The notes: generated from the sequence alone by a model not told the origin. Positions 1 to 10,690 are shown, counted from the first letter of the stretch. The stretch is DNA of 64,000 nt from Vanessa cardui (GCF_905220365.1 NC_061143.1:5208001-5272000); one strand, 5' to 3'. Translations and numbers: made by a program.

Positions 1-671
1 TTCAATCTCATCAATTGTTCGCAATACAGTTCTGAATCGATGGTCCTGCCGGGTGGTAACAGCTCATAATGAATGATGCCCTTCCAATCCCACCATACAC
101 ACAGCATTACCTTGTTGCGAGTTAATCCGGGTTTTGCCACAGTCTGTGAAGCTTGACCGGCCTTTGACCACGATCTTTTTCGCACGTTCTTGTCGTATGT
201 GATCCACTTTACATCACCAGTTATCAGCTTCTTCAAAAATGGTTCGGTTTCATTACGTCGTAATAAAGAATCACAAATGAGTACACGGTTCATTAGGTTT
301 CTTTCAGTGAGTTCATGAGGCACCCATATATCGAGCTTTTTTGTGTGCCCAGCTTTTTTCAAATGAGTCAAAACCGTTTTGTGGTCAATTGCCAGTTCTT
401 CAGCTACATCGTAACTACTAATATGCCGATCTTGCTCCACTTTTTCAAAAATGGCATCAATTTTGTCCCTAACAGGGCGACCAGAGCGAGATGCATCTTT
501 GATATCAAAATTTCCGGCTTGAAAACGCTTAAACCAAACTTGCGCTACTCTCACAGATACTGCATTAGGTCCATAAACATCACAATTTTTTTTCGCGGCT
601 TGAGTTGCTTTTTTACCTTTTTTATAGTAAAATTTTAAAATGTATCGAATTTCTTCTTTAGATTCACTCAT
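1..671 (-). CDS. Mariner transposase, N-terminal two thirds (partial)
   Basis: Reading the minus strand from ATG at 671 gives about 223 codons with no stop before the window edge; intact mariner transposases are about 340-350 residues. The N-terminal region starts MSESKEEIRYILKFYYKKGK and is the paired helix-turn-helix DNA-binding part (about residues 1-110), including QVWFKRFQAGNFDIKD. The linker motif appears as WVPHEL, as expected for mariners. The first catalytic aspartate is in TGDVKW; the usual residue after it is Glu, here Val. The KPGLTRNKVMLCVWWDW block precedes the second aspartate, which would lie off-window, as would the third. No frameshift or stop is seen in the visible part, so this copy looks fairly young, but activity cannot be judged without the rest. 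Confidence 0.9.
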   Translation of the reverse strand, partial: MSESKEEIRYILKFYYKKGKKATQAAKKNCDVYGPNAVSVRVAQVWFKRFQAGNFDIKDASRSGRPVRDKIDAIFEKVEQDRHISSYDVAEELAIDHKTVLTHLKKAGHTKKLDIWVPHELTERNLMNRVLICDSLLRRNETEPFLKKLITGDVKWITYDKNVRKRSWSKAGQASQTVAKPGLTRNKVMLCVWWDWKGIIHYELLPPGRTIDSELYCEQLMRL

Positions 672-853
672 TTTAACAACAACAAAAACAAATGAAAATT
701 ACACGAATTCCTAAATTGAATTTGGAAGTGCCTTCTTTAAAATTAAAACTTTTTAATGATACCAAAACCAGCCAGATACAAATGGTATAGCCAAATAGAT
801 TTTATTACAAGTTCATACATACTATATGCGAAAAGACTTTTTCCCCAACCTAA
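1..853 (-). mobile_element. Mariner-type transposon, 5' part, cut by window edge
   Basis: On the minus strand the element begins near 853 with a terminal sequence TTAGGTTGGGGAAAAAGTC, typical of mariner inverted repeats. About 180 bp of 5' leader follow before the transposase ATG at 671. The bases outside the end are CA on the plus strand, where an intact TA duplication would be expected, so the target site looks mutated by one base. The other end lies before base 1 and is not visible. Mariner is known to move by cut-and-paste into TA sites. Confidence 0.88.
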
Positions 854-855
854 CA

Positions 856-1589
856 GTTTAGCTAACTTGTAGAAAATGATACAGATTATATGCTAAACAA
901 AGCAATCAGTTGCCATACCAATATTATGCATGTGAAAATAATTTTGTTGTTCGTCCCGATTTTATGACTGAAACACTTAATCGAACTTTTTGTTTTTTTT
1001 TTATATAAAGGAAGTTTGAACCCCTTTGGTTGAATGGGCCTTTTAGCCTATCACCTAACGACCAACTCTAGAAAGCGAGCAAAGCAACTTGCGACTCTTA
1101 ATTTCCGATAAATTATTATTCTTGTAAAAAACCGATCAATATGGTTCGAAGACGTTTATTCGCTAGTATGTGGCCTTGGTGTTCAGTAGAAACAAAACAT
1201 TCTTCGCGAAAACAATACACACTTTCGTCTAGACTTCAAACAGCACTGCATCATAACTCCTCATTTGGTACACACGTCACGCAAGGAAAACGTTTTACGA
1301 CGTCAGTTTACGACAAAATAGGATCAGTAAGTTTATGCAGTACATAAAACGCTTTTTTTATATACACAAATGTCATATATACGATGCTATAACTCGTGAT
1401 ATATCTTGCCTTTACGAACGAACCTTTGACTTTTCATCGGCCGTCACTAAAATGACCGATTATAGTTTCATGTCATCGGATAAATCTATTGACAGATGCT
1501 ACTGATTTTAGGTGCTTAATTTCATCATCTCGTATGCTGTTAAGAAACCTACAAAACATATGAAATTCTCTCACATATAGAGTCAACAA
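856..1589. other. Unassigned sequence with one weak open frame
   Basis: No repeat is recognised. A 68-codon plus-strand frame (1141-1347, start MVRRRLFASMWPW) lies in slightly less AT-rich DNA and contains a GTAAGT splice-donor-like string at about 1327-1332. No protein family is recognised and no matching acceptor or downstream exon can be shown, so it is not called as a gene. Confidence 0.3.
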
Positions 1590-1815
1590 TCACCAGATAG
1601 TAAGTGGTCACCATGGCCCGTAGACGTAAGACGTAAGAATTATTAATCATTCCTTACATCGCAAAGCGCCATCCTGCTTAGGAAGTAAGATGACATGATA
1701 GTTCCACTGGAATACACATTCTTCAAATAGGAATACAACACTACTAAATATCTGTTGTTATCTGATTAGTGGGTAGTACCCACCATGGGCTTGCATTAAT
1801 GCTACCACTAAATAA
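1590..1815 (-). repeat. Family B repeat, old diverged copy
   Basis: Read on the minus strand this resembles the better copies at 11,155, 19,430 and 37,846. It keeps parts of the start (alternating GGTAG and GGGTGGTAC-like words), the TGTAAGGAATGATTAAT-like centre and the CCATGGTGACCACTTAC-like end, with many substitutions and indels. Confidence 0.5.
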
Positions 1816-2559
1816 ATGCGCGCTGCGAGACAAAGGTCATTCCAGGGGTACTTTACACAACTGTGGGTTATTGACGAGCTCCTAATGCTACTTTCATAGG
1901 ATAATATTAAATAGTTGACCCAACAAAAAACTTCACTACGAGATTGTACTTTTATCCTTTAAAAATCGGGTTCATTTCATTGTCAGACAGTATACTGCAC
2001 GTCAGTGTTCAACTTGTAATCTTTCCGCCCTGAGTATAAGTTAGTACTGACGCGTTCTTGCAAATCTTAGGCAGATGATTACGCAAGCTGCGCTTTTCAG
2101 TTTGTACGGGTTATTTTATGGTCTACACGTACACGTTTTACTGCTTAAACTGATTTGTACAAATCGCGAAGTAATACTTGCGCGTGTTGCGGGGTCTTAA
2201 ACGTAAAAGTGCTATCAATATTTTGAGGTGCAAACTCTATGGTTACTAAATGTTTTATACCAATTTTTATGACGGCGTCAACAAGCTAGGCTCAAATAAA
2301 AAAAATTATATACATTTTTATTAGATTATCAAATATTTTATCTTAGCTGAAACTGTATTGGGTGAATGAGGTGGTGTGTGCTTCAAGATGTAAAATCAAA
2401 GATCATCAGCAGTCAAGGACTCAAGATATCATTCGAATTCTATCCAGTTCTAGTGGACTGCTAATTTATTTATTTTGTTTTGTCTATCGATTGGATTGTT
2501 TTGTTTAACATATACCTATATTTCATATACTTAATTTGCCTATTGTGTGTTTGGCGTAG
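1816..2559. other. Unassigned sequence
   Basis: No coding frame, RNA gene or repeat family is recognised. The part 1980-2230 is less AT-rich than its surroundings but shows no open frame of note. Confidence 0.3.
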
Positions 2560-2762
2560 TGGGTAACCTAATGATAAGGGGATCACTGTCATCCATAGAT
2601 ATTGTAAGTATAATATATTACCTATCCCTTTCAATGCCAAAGCCCTGGCAGCTTTGGCAGTTAAGATGTTGTGTCCCTTGAGTCTGCAGGTACACTGGCT
2701 TACTCATACATAAAACCGAACCACAGCACTAATTATTGCTGTTTGACGGTAGAATATTCCGA
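2560..2762 (-). repeat. Family B repeat, old diverged copy
   Basis: The minus strand keeps the family layout: a TTCTACCGTCAAACAGCAAT-like stretch, the CCGGTTT-like and CACAAGGGACACAACATC-like words and the AGTGATCCCC-like end. It is immediately followed by a LINE-J 3' end on the other strand. Confidence 0.5.
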
Positions 2763-2805
2763 TGAAATTCAAATAATTTGTAAAGATGGCATATTATTCA
2801 ATACA

Positions 2806-2998
2806 AGATGATATGGATGATAAAAAGCGTGGAGTTAATACTTGTTGACTTTTATTATGTACATCTATAATTGTGTTTAACAAACACAACTCCGTTTTTT
2901 TGAAATGCTGAAAAGGAGTAACCACTAAGTTTCTTGTCGGTTCTTCTAGGTCCAAAAATTACACTCTGAACCGGTGGTAGTTCTCTTAGTATAGTTTG
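2806..2998 (+). repeat. LINE-J 3' end (C-terminal codons plus 3' UTR)
   Basis: The plus strand reads GATGATAAAAAGCGTGGAGT, encoding the DDKK-W-like C-terminus of the LINE-J reverse-transcriptase polyprotein. The family 3' UTR follows, with AGTTTCTTGTCGGTTCTTCT and the ACCGGTGGTAG box. The same order is seen at 49,300-49,575 and inverted at 29,040 and 51,805. The copy is 5'-truncated, as is usual for LINEs. Confidence 0.7.
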
Positions 2999-3000
2999 TT

Positions 3001-3205
3001 AAATGGCCCAATGGGTAGAATGCATGCATCTTAACCGAAGATCGCGGGTTCAAACCTAGACAAGCACCACTGAATTTTCATGTGCTTTATTCTAATTTTA
3101 ATTCATCTCGTGCTCGGCGGTGAAAGATATATTGTAAGAAAACCTGTTTCGTACCAATTCGAAATGTAGCAATGTGTTGGAATTGGCTCCATACTTTCTC
3201 AAAAG
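3001..3205 (+). repeat. Family S SINE, truncated at the 3' side
   Basis: The tRNA-like head (ATGGCCCAATGGGTAGAATG, then GGGTTCAAACC as B box) is followed by the CTCGTGCTCGGCGGTGAA block. The 3' half is diverged and short. It abuts the LINE-J end to its left. Confidence 0.75.
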
Positions 3206-4041
3206 CAATGGATACCTATACAGAAGTGTTTTATATACATCTATTACTTTATGCGCAAGAAAAAATTAAATCAGGCAAATTCTGCAAAGTATATTTCTAT
3301 TGTTGAAGAGATTACGGCTTTTGGTCTAGACTTTATTTGTAATTAATAGATAATTAAATTACAAACATTGTTAGTCAAATTAAATTACGAATACATTTAA
3401 TCTAGCTTTACCAGCGGTTGAGAGAATGACCAGCGAGAAACATGTATCTGTGATAAAACAACGGAAATTATAGTTTTGTTTGAATAACAGTCTGTAATTA
3501 TTTTAAAACAACAAGAAATATGATTAACAATTTTCGTTACTTTGGTTTTATTTCAAAACATCAGTCTTGAAACAATTGTTTATAGACATACACACTTATA
3601 TATAAATATATATGTATACATATATGATGTCTTTAAACAGACAAATATTTTATTTTAGTGAGTGAATAATTAGTTAATTTAAACGTGTAGGTCAACATCT
3701 ATTAAACTAAACGTATCCAAGTATCTTCAAGGAATAAATGGGTATTTTCTAGGCGATCACGTTCTATTTTGGTATACATTAGTACTTACTATGAAGTATG
3801 AATGTGGTCAAGCGTAAAAGTAAAGTAAAATAATAATAAATAATGTAAGGACAAACTCTAAAAAAGAAAAATATGTTAAATTTGTGAATATTCACAGCTG
3901 GCTTAAGACCTCACTTATTTTGACAGATGCAGATTCCCATATTTTTTTTTATTTTCGAAAATAAGTCTTACATTGAAGGATAGGTTTGAAGCGAATCCCA
4001 CCACGCTGCTCTAATTATAATGAACATATAGTAGAATTTAG
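3206..4041. other. Unassigned AT-rich sequence
   Basis: Only AT-rich DNA and short alternating TATATG runs (about 3598-3630) are seen. At 3960-4012 a few words resemble the middle of family S on the minus strand (CCACCACGCTGCTC), too little to annotate separately. Confidence 0.3.
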
Positions 4042-4153
4042 ACAATCCAGAAGTCATTGCCTCCACTGGTGACAAGAGGGCTGGTTCGTTTTTTGCCTAG
4101 AGGATCAGAATTGCAATTCAACGGGGAAATGCTGCTAGGATTTTTGCCACCAT
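4042..4153 (+). repeat. LINE-D fragment: C-terminus of a non-LTR polyprotein
   Basis: The plus strand encodes GDKRAGSFFA, a stop (TAG, probably from CAG), then RIRIAIQRGNAARIFATI and a few more codons to a TAA. Related fragments at 14,253 and 56,417 share the peptide pattern SFFAQ-I-I-IAIQ-GNA-S. Conservation of a peptide pattern between copies points to the end of a retrotransposon reading frame. The clade is not identified. Confidence 0.55.
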
Positions 4154-4394
4154 TCAACGCAGTCAAGATTTAAGTTAATTTAAGCAGTTAATGTTATCAA
4201 TTATTGTAGTATGTTAATAAATAGTTGTTGAGAATGAGATGATTATAAACATAAATTAAGAATAAGAAAATTCAGAAGTGCTTCAATGGTCTTAAACCTG
4301 TAATCGTTAGTTAAGATTCACGTGTCACCTGACCTAATTTCTAGGTTTTGCGAATTTGACAAACTCGAAACACACCATAATTTATCACAAATAA

Positions 4395-4740
4395 ATTAAT
4401 ACTATTTTAAGGACACGAGCATCGAAATAGCGTTTCGCCGCAAGTTGGTTTTCAACATTTTACGATCGCGCCGAGCGTCGAGTGTCCAATTTATTTATAA
4501 CAGAATAGCTATGCAGGTGACATCAACTCTTTCAAACTGATATTTGCTTTTATTTTTAAGACCATTTAACACATTATTTTAAAAAATCAGTTAGACATTA
4601 TTAACGAAATATTCCAATGGTATCATTAACACTTTTGGGCAAAGCTATCGATGTGTTTTCAGCCCACTGTTGCACCTCAGCTCGGTGGAAATTTGGCTAA
4701 AGTTCATTCAACTCATGCAGGTCTCCTCACAATGTTTTGA
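4395..4740 (-). repeat. Old composite repeat, SINE-related on its right side
   Basis: The left part contains CATCGAAATAGCGT followed by GGTTTTCAACATTTT. The right part (4655-4738) resembles family S read in reverse, including CATGCAGGTCTCCTCACAAT. The same two parts occur in the same order at 38,525-38,785, so they probably form one older repeat unit. Confidence 0.4.
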
Positions 4741-5079
4741 ATGTAATCTAACTTTAAACTTTTAAAACTATTTTAATTGCACTAGCGCCAAGTGCAAAGT
4801 TTCTCAGACTTCTACAACAAACAATGAATGCAACATTGTTTTGTTACGTATGAAGAATAATCAAGAACTATTTGTACCTAAGATGATTATTTACCTATGT
4901 ACATGTGTTGCATATAAAATATAACTTTCCAAATTAATGTAAGTATTAATAGTGTAAGTTGTGTCATTGTTATTTGTTTTGTGCCCCTTTTGTTTTCATA
5001 TTTTAAACGATATTTTGATTGATTTATATTTCGAACCATGCCAACATCCCAACGGATATTAAGAGTGAGAGGATTGAAT
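4741..5079. other. Unassigned sequence
   Basis: AT-rich DNA with no recognised repeat. The small open frames on both strands here lack any family resemblance. Confidence 0.3.
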
Positions 5080-5393
5080 GTGCACAATGATATTCTAATA
5101 AACAGATATGTTATATCCATACTAAACAACAGAAAAAAGTGTGCCGCGCCGGGGACCGTGTATGTTAGTTTATTTTTACATTTCGTTAAAAGTAAAAAGG
5201 ATAGCTTGACAAAAACAATAAGTAAAAAGGATAACTATTATATCTATTATATATTACTACGTAATTATGATGTATTATAACGTATTACTACGTAAAACGA
5301 CTAAAGGCAAACGTCCCAATTAGGACGTTTTCTAGTCTTCACTTTTTGCGCGTTAATAACATATCTGTTTACTACAACATCATTGAATGTGCA
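5080..5393. repeat. Fold-back block with inverted arms and inner hairpin
   Basis: The left arm (5080-5113) and right arm (5357-5393) are inverted copies of each other; 15 bases in a row match exactly (AAACAGATATGTTA region) and the rest matches with small gaps. Near the right arm an inner perfect stem, AAACGTCC-CAATTA-GGACGTTT, lies at 5309-5330. The arrangement suggests a small fold-back or MITE-like element, but no target duplication was identified. Confidence 0.5.
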
Positions 5394-5669
5394 TATCTGT
5401 TTGAGCACACACTTAAGCACTCGAATATTACCTGTGCTGTGCTTCTCTATTGTAAGTATGATTAACAAAATTGGTCAAGAGGACAAAAATATACATGTTG
5501 AAAACACAGATAATTAATTAATTATTGTTTTGAAGTTTAATTACAAGTAAAGATAATAGAAGTGGAAAGAAATTCGTTAACGCTTCAATTGTTTAATTTG
5601 CTTTTACACATTACTTGAAACTTACACCATAAAATAGTAATGTAAAAACGTTTATTAAAAATATATCAG
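5394..5669. other. Unassigned sequence
   Basis: Part of 5395-5460 (GAGCACACACTTAAGCACTCG) resembles an interspersed sequence seen in other lepidopteran DNA, from memory only. Nothing else is recognised. Confidence 0.25.
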
Positions 5670-5742
5670 CCCGGATTTTGCCACCACTGATGACAGGAGG
5701 GCTGGTAGTGGGAAATGCTGCTAGCATTCTTGCTACTATGAT
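5670..5742 (+). repeat. LINE-D fragment, short
   Basis: The sequence ACTGATGACAGGAGGGCTGG and GGGAAATGCTGCTAGCATTC match the LINE-D copies at 4,042 and 14,253, with the middle deleted. Confidence 0.5.
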
Positions 5743-5756
5743 TTGTATAGTAACTA

Positions 5757-5957
5757 CTAGTAGTCACCCGTGGTTTGGCTAGCGATTTAGGGTGTTGGAT
5801 GACGTGTTAGACAAGAAAATAGCCTATGTCCATTCTTGGAGTTCAAGTTTGCTTCATACCAAATTTTGTTGAATTCAGTTCAGCGGTTTGACCGTGAAAG
5901 AGCGACAAACAGAAAGAGTTAATTTCGTTATTTTCACATTTATAATAATAATAGTTA
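5757..5957 (-). mobile_element. Small Helitron-type element, diverged
   Basis: A CTAG followed on the minus strand by T marks a Helitron-style 3' end at 5757-5760. To the right lie TAGCCTATGTCC, a TCATACCAAATTTTGTTGAA block, CAGCGGTTTGACCGTGAAAG and a TTTATAATAATAATAGT end. This order is shared with 35,783 and, inverted, with 19,096. I infer a non-autonomous Helitron because both end types fit, but the 5' TC end is eroded. Confidence 0.55.
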
Positions 5958-5975
5958 TTGTGCCGATAGTCATTT

Positions 5976-6235
5976 CAGCGAATGGTCTAATGGCCAAGAG
6001 CCTCGACCAACACCTTAAGAGGCTCTCGTTAGGCAGCTGGGTCAAGGGCCTGATGCAGAAGGCGGGACTCCTCGGCACGGAAGGAAGTTCCTCTCGCTGG
6101 AGCCCTGACCACCGGTGGCTTGGACCCTGTTCCCGCCACTGGTTGGCCTCTGTATTTTATATTTTTAAATATATTTTATATGTTTGTATTTTATATTTAG
6201 AAATGTGATATTATATGAGTGTAAATAAATAAGAA
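5976..6235 (+). mobile_element. LINE-E 3' end: C-terminal codons and 3' UTR
   Basis: This block is clearly richer in G+C than its flanks. One frame reads SANGLMAKSLDQHLKRLSLG and continues SWVKGLMQKAG. After a one-base shift another frame reads GRKFLSLEP and stops at TGA near 6107, which looks like the true end of a non-LTR retrotransposon polyprotein. The 3' UTR becomes AT-rich and ends in AATAA repeats. It follows directly on the Helitron-type element. The clade was not determined. Confidence 0.6.
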
Positions 6236-6594
6236 TAATAAATAATAATATATAATATAGATTTTTAATTGTTATTATTTCATAATCGAGGCTTAAATGC
6301 TAGTAATTCTTATGTAAGTAAACATTTAATACTTTTGCGATGTGTTGTAATATTGGTCTTTAATATGAATGTATTGTATACCTCTGCATCGTTATGAACG
6401 AAATTGTATTCTGTTATATTCGAAGCGATATGTCGTACCGTCATGCGTATCCATTATTTTATTAAGTCCTCGCGTTCTGATGTCCATCGAATTCAATCAA
6501 TCAATCCATTTTTTGTAATCCAACGAGTATACACAAAAATCCACCTCATATTTAAAATTATTACCCAAAAAGAGTCGATCATTTAACAAGTTTT
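6236..6594. other. Unassigned sequence
   Basis: Nothing recognised beyond an AATAATAAT tail of the preceding LINE fragment. Confidence 0.3.
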
Positions 6595-6695
6595 TAAAGC
6601 CGACAACGCACCTGTGTTGCAGATGTCCATGGGCGGTGGTAATCACTTTCCATCAAATAAGCCTCCTGCGCGTTTGCAACGTACAACATAACAAA
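6595..6695 (+). repeat. Fragment F: LINE-tail-like repeat
   Basis: The string GCCGACAACGCACCTGTGTT followed by GTCCATGGGCGG and TAATCACTTTCCATCA resembles a widespread lepidopteran non-LTR 3' tail, from memory. It ends in an A-rich run near 6693-6705. A short reverse piece occurs at 36,078. Confidence 0.45.
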
Positions 6696-7050
6696 GAAAA
6701 AAAAAGTTTACAATAGTATATACTCCGATAATAACAGAGGTTGAAAAAATATTTTAATTCTTATATGAACACCAGGAGTTAGCAGTATAACTTAAGAAGT
6801 ACGTGAGCTTAATGTATTTCATGGCTGCATAAAGATCTACAGTCGATATATATATGTTGTAGCATCAAAAAGTTTAACTAAGATTTTTTTTTATTTTTTA
6901 TTTTACAAACTGATAACCTTAGTAAGACGTTGAAGAATACATGACTAACTAAAGAAAAAAATGAAGTTCTGTGAAAAAGTGTAGTTAATCCATTTTGACG
7001 TGCATATTTTTGCTATCTCCAGAAGATTGCAATATTCTGTCGAAATCGAT
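6696..7050. other. Unassigned sequence
   Basis: AT-rich, with no repeat family or coding signal recognised. Confidence 0.3.
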
Positions 7051-7252
7051 CCTTCTCAGCCTTTGCCATATTCCTAGACGCTGCTTCAATACGGGTTGGT
7101 GGATAAAGATGTGACAGAATCTCGTTGAAATTAGACAGATGCACGAGATGAATTATAAATAAAAATTGAGCACATAATTCAAGTGGTGCTTGTCTGGGTT
7201 TGAACCTGCGATAATCGGTAAAGTAGCATACATTCTAACCACTGGGCCATCT
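7051..7252 (-). repeat. Family S SINE, minus strand, internally deleted
   Basis: The tRNA-like head lies at the right (complement of CATTCTAACCACTGGGCCAT, with the B box GGGTTTGAACC on the plus strand). The GATGTTTTCC block normally near the middle is missing, and the 3' part is worn. Confidence 0.65.
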
Positions 7253-7459
7253 TCCTTTCTTATGTGGCTTATCTCGCTTTGTTGTGGATTTATCTTTTAT
7301 TTATTTCGGTGATATTATCATACTCTACCTCTGTCATGCTCAGGACTAGCTTTTTATCTCGTTTTGGGATAATTCTGAACTAACTTATTTAACTATATTT
7401 TTTAAAGTGAGGACGATAATAGCCCAAGCTCCTTAAACTATTATACTATTGACGCTTCA

Positions 7460-7705
7460 ATAAAGTAAGTTTAGTAACAGCCAGTAAATTTCCCACTGCT
7501 GGGCTAAGGCCTCCTCTCCTATAAAGGAGAAGGTTTGAAACATATTCCACCATGCTATTCCAATAGGGTTGGTGGAATGCACATGTAGCTGAATTTCGAT
7601 GAAATAAGACACATGCAGGTTTCCTCACGATGTTTTCCTTCAACGCCGAGCACGAGATAAACGGTTAAGATGCACGCGCTTCTAACCACTGGGTCATTTC
7701 ATTTC
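7460..7705 (-). mobile_element. Family S SINE with target-site duplication
   Basis: The SINE is flanked by the 10-bp direct repeat TGACGCTTCA at 7450-7459 and 7706-7715. Its 3' tail is the AAAGTAAGTTTAGTAACAG type, one of the two tail types in this window. The tRNA-like head has lost the part around the B box but keeps GGTTAAGATGCACGCGC and CTAACCACTGGG. Confidence 0.85.
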
Positions 7706-7715
7706 TGACGCTTCA

Positions 7716-8285
7716 GTGTAGACTCTCAATGATATTTAAATCCTATGATCTCTGATACTATTATGTTTTATAGATTTTTGTAACTGATAACTCAATTTGA
7801 ATTCATTGTTTACGACTTTCATTATTTTAAATTATTCCACATTTTTTATTCTCTTACACACATCATTTTGTAATTGCATACATTTGCTGTATTTTCTTTG
7901 AATTGAAATATTCTTATTTTAAAAAGTCGAAGCATTTCGCGTGGTTAGACCCTATTACTGATACATGTATTTCTTGGAATGCCATTATTTTTACCTTACT
8001 TCATATTTTTCAAAGTTAAAGAATCTGAATTGCAAATTAGGAGCTAGTGTTGTACTAGTTCTGTTTAAAAGTTTTTTTTTATCATTATAGACGTTATCGT
8101 TATCTTTTTATCGATATACATATATCAATTCAACATTATACGATATACTAAAGAACGATTTAAAAAAAAATTAAAACTAGCCAATGATTCACATTGACTA
8201 CTCTTAACTTCGAATTGTTATACTTTATAGTATACCTATTCAAAGATACAATTAAAAAAAAACTATCTTAAAATCTTTTGTATAT
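7716..8285. other. Unassigned sequence
   Basis: AT-rich with long T and A runs. No family recognised. Confidence 0.3.
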
Positions 8286-8295
8286 GCTGTTATTG

Positions 8296-8619
8296 TAGTA
8301 AAGTAAAGTAAACAGCCAGTGAATTTCCCACTGCTGGGCCAAGGCCTCCTCCCCTTTGGAGGAGAGGGTTTTGAAACATATTCCACCACGCTGTTCCAAT
8401 GCAGGTTGGTGGAATGCACATGTGGCAGAATTTCGATGAAATTAGACACATGCAGGTTTTCCTCATGATGTTTTCCTTCATCGCCGAGCACGAGATGAAT
8501 TATAAACACAATTAAGCACATATATATAGTGCTGCTTGCCTGGGTTTGAACCTGAAATCACCGGTTAAGATGCACGCGTTGTAACTACTGGACCATCTCA
8601 GCTCGAGCAGAACAGCTCA
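8296..8619 (-). mobile_element. Family S SINE, near full length, with target duplication
   Basis: Read on the minus strand: tRNA-like head with A-box and B-box regions (GGTTTGAACC complement near 8550), CTCGTGCTCGGCGATGAA, the CCACATGTGCATTCCACC block, GGAGGCCTTGGCCCAGCAGT and the tail with AAAGTAAAG. The 10-bp duplication GCTGTTATTG at 8286-8295 and 8620-8629 flanks it. Confidence 0.9.
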
Positions 8620-8629
8620 GCTGTTATTG

Positions 8630-9171
8630 AAATAATCATAAAAATCGCTTCTAAAAATAGTGTCATCGAAACCGCACTTAGATATAAAACAAAAACGTTT
8701 GTTATTCTTATAACTTTATATACGTTACATGTAAGTGTGCAACATATATATGTGTGCAACTAAAAGCATCTAAGAGCAACGTCTGGACACAATAATACTT
8801 GTAACATTTTCCTAAGTGCACAAATACAGCGTCACTGTCATTTTGTAAGGCTTTAATTTTAACTGGAAACTCTCCTATACAATACGATAATACTTTATTT
8901 TATTGTTCTATGTTTCGTAGAACTGAAAGGCAATAAGTCTGTTTAATTTAATTAGGGATAACACCAAATGACTTTGTCTTTGGCATGAAGCTTAGCTTAG
9001 CTATTATATAGGGGAGTTAAGGCTTTATGTTAATATAATATTATATACAAATAAAATTGGTTGTACTAATGATAAATGTGTGGATTGTTGGCAAGAAGAA
9101 CATGATGAAACACAATTCCGATGCTCTGGTCGAAATATGAAATGCCTACTGGCATTAGTTAGCCTGTACTT
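8630..9171. other. Unassigned sequence
   Basis: No coding signal or repeat family recognised. Confidence 0.3.
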
Positions 9172-9310
9172 AAAGTTATAAATATGAATGTAAATCTATT
9201 TGTCTATCTCTTTGTTTGTGACGCTATCACGAATAAACCGCTGATTCGATTTTGATGAAGTTTAGTAAGCAAGCTTAACTTCAAGAAACATATATAGACA
9301 TAAGTTTCTT
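9172..9310 (+). repeat. Helitron-type 5' portion, diverged
   Basis: The order TATAAATATGAATGTAAATC, CTATCACGAATAAACCGCTG and GATTTTGATGAAGTTTAGTA matches the 5' half of the group at 19,096 (plus strand). No CTAG end follows, so it is truncated. Confidence 0.45.
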
Positions 9311-10353
9311 TCAATATTGTTCATAATTTTGAGGATAATGGGTTACCTTAACCAAATTTTAACCGGTTTAAGCCACAGAATCCATAGTTACTATGTGACA
9401 GATTTTTGTGTAACATCACAACACAGTAGTAAGTGAACCAAAATAAAACAATTATATCCAAAGTCGTTTTAATGTTTCATTAAATTGTTCAAGCATAAAA
9501 TGTAGGCTATGATTACCAATTAAAGATAGAATGTTAAAGATTTGGCGGTGTCAGCTTAGAAAACATCCAGACTAACAGTTTATTTATGCAACATATATAG
9601 AATATAATCCTATATCTGAGCTGAAAATGTAAGCATATATAAAATGATATGATTATAGCAATTTGAATAGACAATCCATGTAAGAATATCTTCATCTCAG
9701 ATTAACAAGAAAATAAAATGTATGGACAGCACGAAAAATTAAAGCGAACAAAAGCGAATACAAAATAAAAAGTAAATACAACTTCAGATACGATCAATAC
9801 AACGAATTAAAGATAAAAAAAAAACTTGATTAGTATACATATATATTTCCCGGTTCTTCGTATAATAACTAAGCAAATATTCATCACAATCGGATGGCTT
9901 AGGAATTCAAGCAAGGACATAACCATATATTTTTATTTTTACAGATTATATATTTAAATAATTTCTTTGGGTATATTTATTTATATCCTTACGTTATATT
10001 TACACAAACAATTAATGGAATCTTGATCAAGATTTCCGATATATTATAATAAAAAAAAAAAAATGTATATTTTTCTGTGTTCCACAGATTTGCATAGAAT
10101 CCTATTTCTGGAAAAATAACAAAACTGGCAGGTAAATTCGAAAGAGTCGTTTGTCAAATACTAGCAATACGAACTATGTTCAAATTAAATGCAATTGTGT
10201 ATATTTTTTTTTGTTTCACATCGAACACCGGCATCAGATTGAATGTATCAATTCAACTACAAGTGCTACCGTTATGATTGCATAACCAGTCTGTAGAATA
10301 GAAATGTAAACTTATAAAATATAAAATAACTTTATATTAAATATATAAAATAA
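9311..10353. other. Unassigned AT-rich sequence
   Basis: Over 1 kb without recognised features; several A-runs (for example 10,050-10,063) and AT-rich stretches. Confidence 0.3.
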
Positions 10354-10472
10354 CTAGCCGTGCCCGCGACCTTGTACGCGTTTGAGTTTAACAAAAACAA
10401 AATATTATTGTAGCCTAGTTACTAAGTTTCTTCTTATTATATCAGTTATCTTCCAGTGACAGTCCCGTCATG
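10354..10472 (-). repeat. Helitron-type 3' end, truncated
   Basis: The CTAG end at 10354-10357 is followed by CCGTGCCCGCGACC and TTGTACGCGTTTGAGTTTAAC, as in the complete copies at 33,039 and 37,124. The copy stops after CAGTCCCGTC. Confidence 0.6.
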
Positions 10473-10504
10473 TTGAATGGTAATGTATAACTTTTTTTAA
10501 GAAC

Positions 10505-10690
10505 TAATATATAGCAATAATTATAACTACATTATATAATCGTAAATCGACTTTGAAGTAGTCTAATATTTTTCATTTCATTTTACCTAGGAGGACAATT
10601 ATTTTAATTACGTTTTAGTGCATTTTTATTTGTTTTAAAATAGTGTTTTGTTTGAAGTTGGTTTTTCTTTTTGTTAAAATTTTTTTAGAG
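10505..10690 (+). repeat. Dispersed block, inverted copy at 41,522-41,712
   Basis: The sequence matches the reverse complement of 41,522-41,712, including TAGTCTAATATTTTTCATTT (all 20 bases) and TAAAATAGTGTTTTGTTTGA. Here it lies directly right of a Helitron-type fragment. The parent element is unknown. Confidence 0.65.

Noticed and set aside
315..638. A 107-codon plus-strand frame
   Set aside because: Antisense of the mariner transposase.
5888..6208. A 106-codon frame as a host gene
   Set aside because: Its central part is the C-terminus of a non-LTR polyprotein and its start lies in a Helitron-type fragment.
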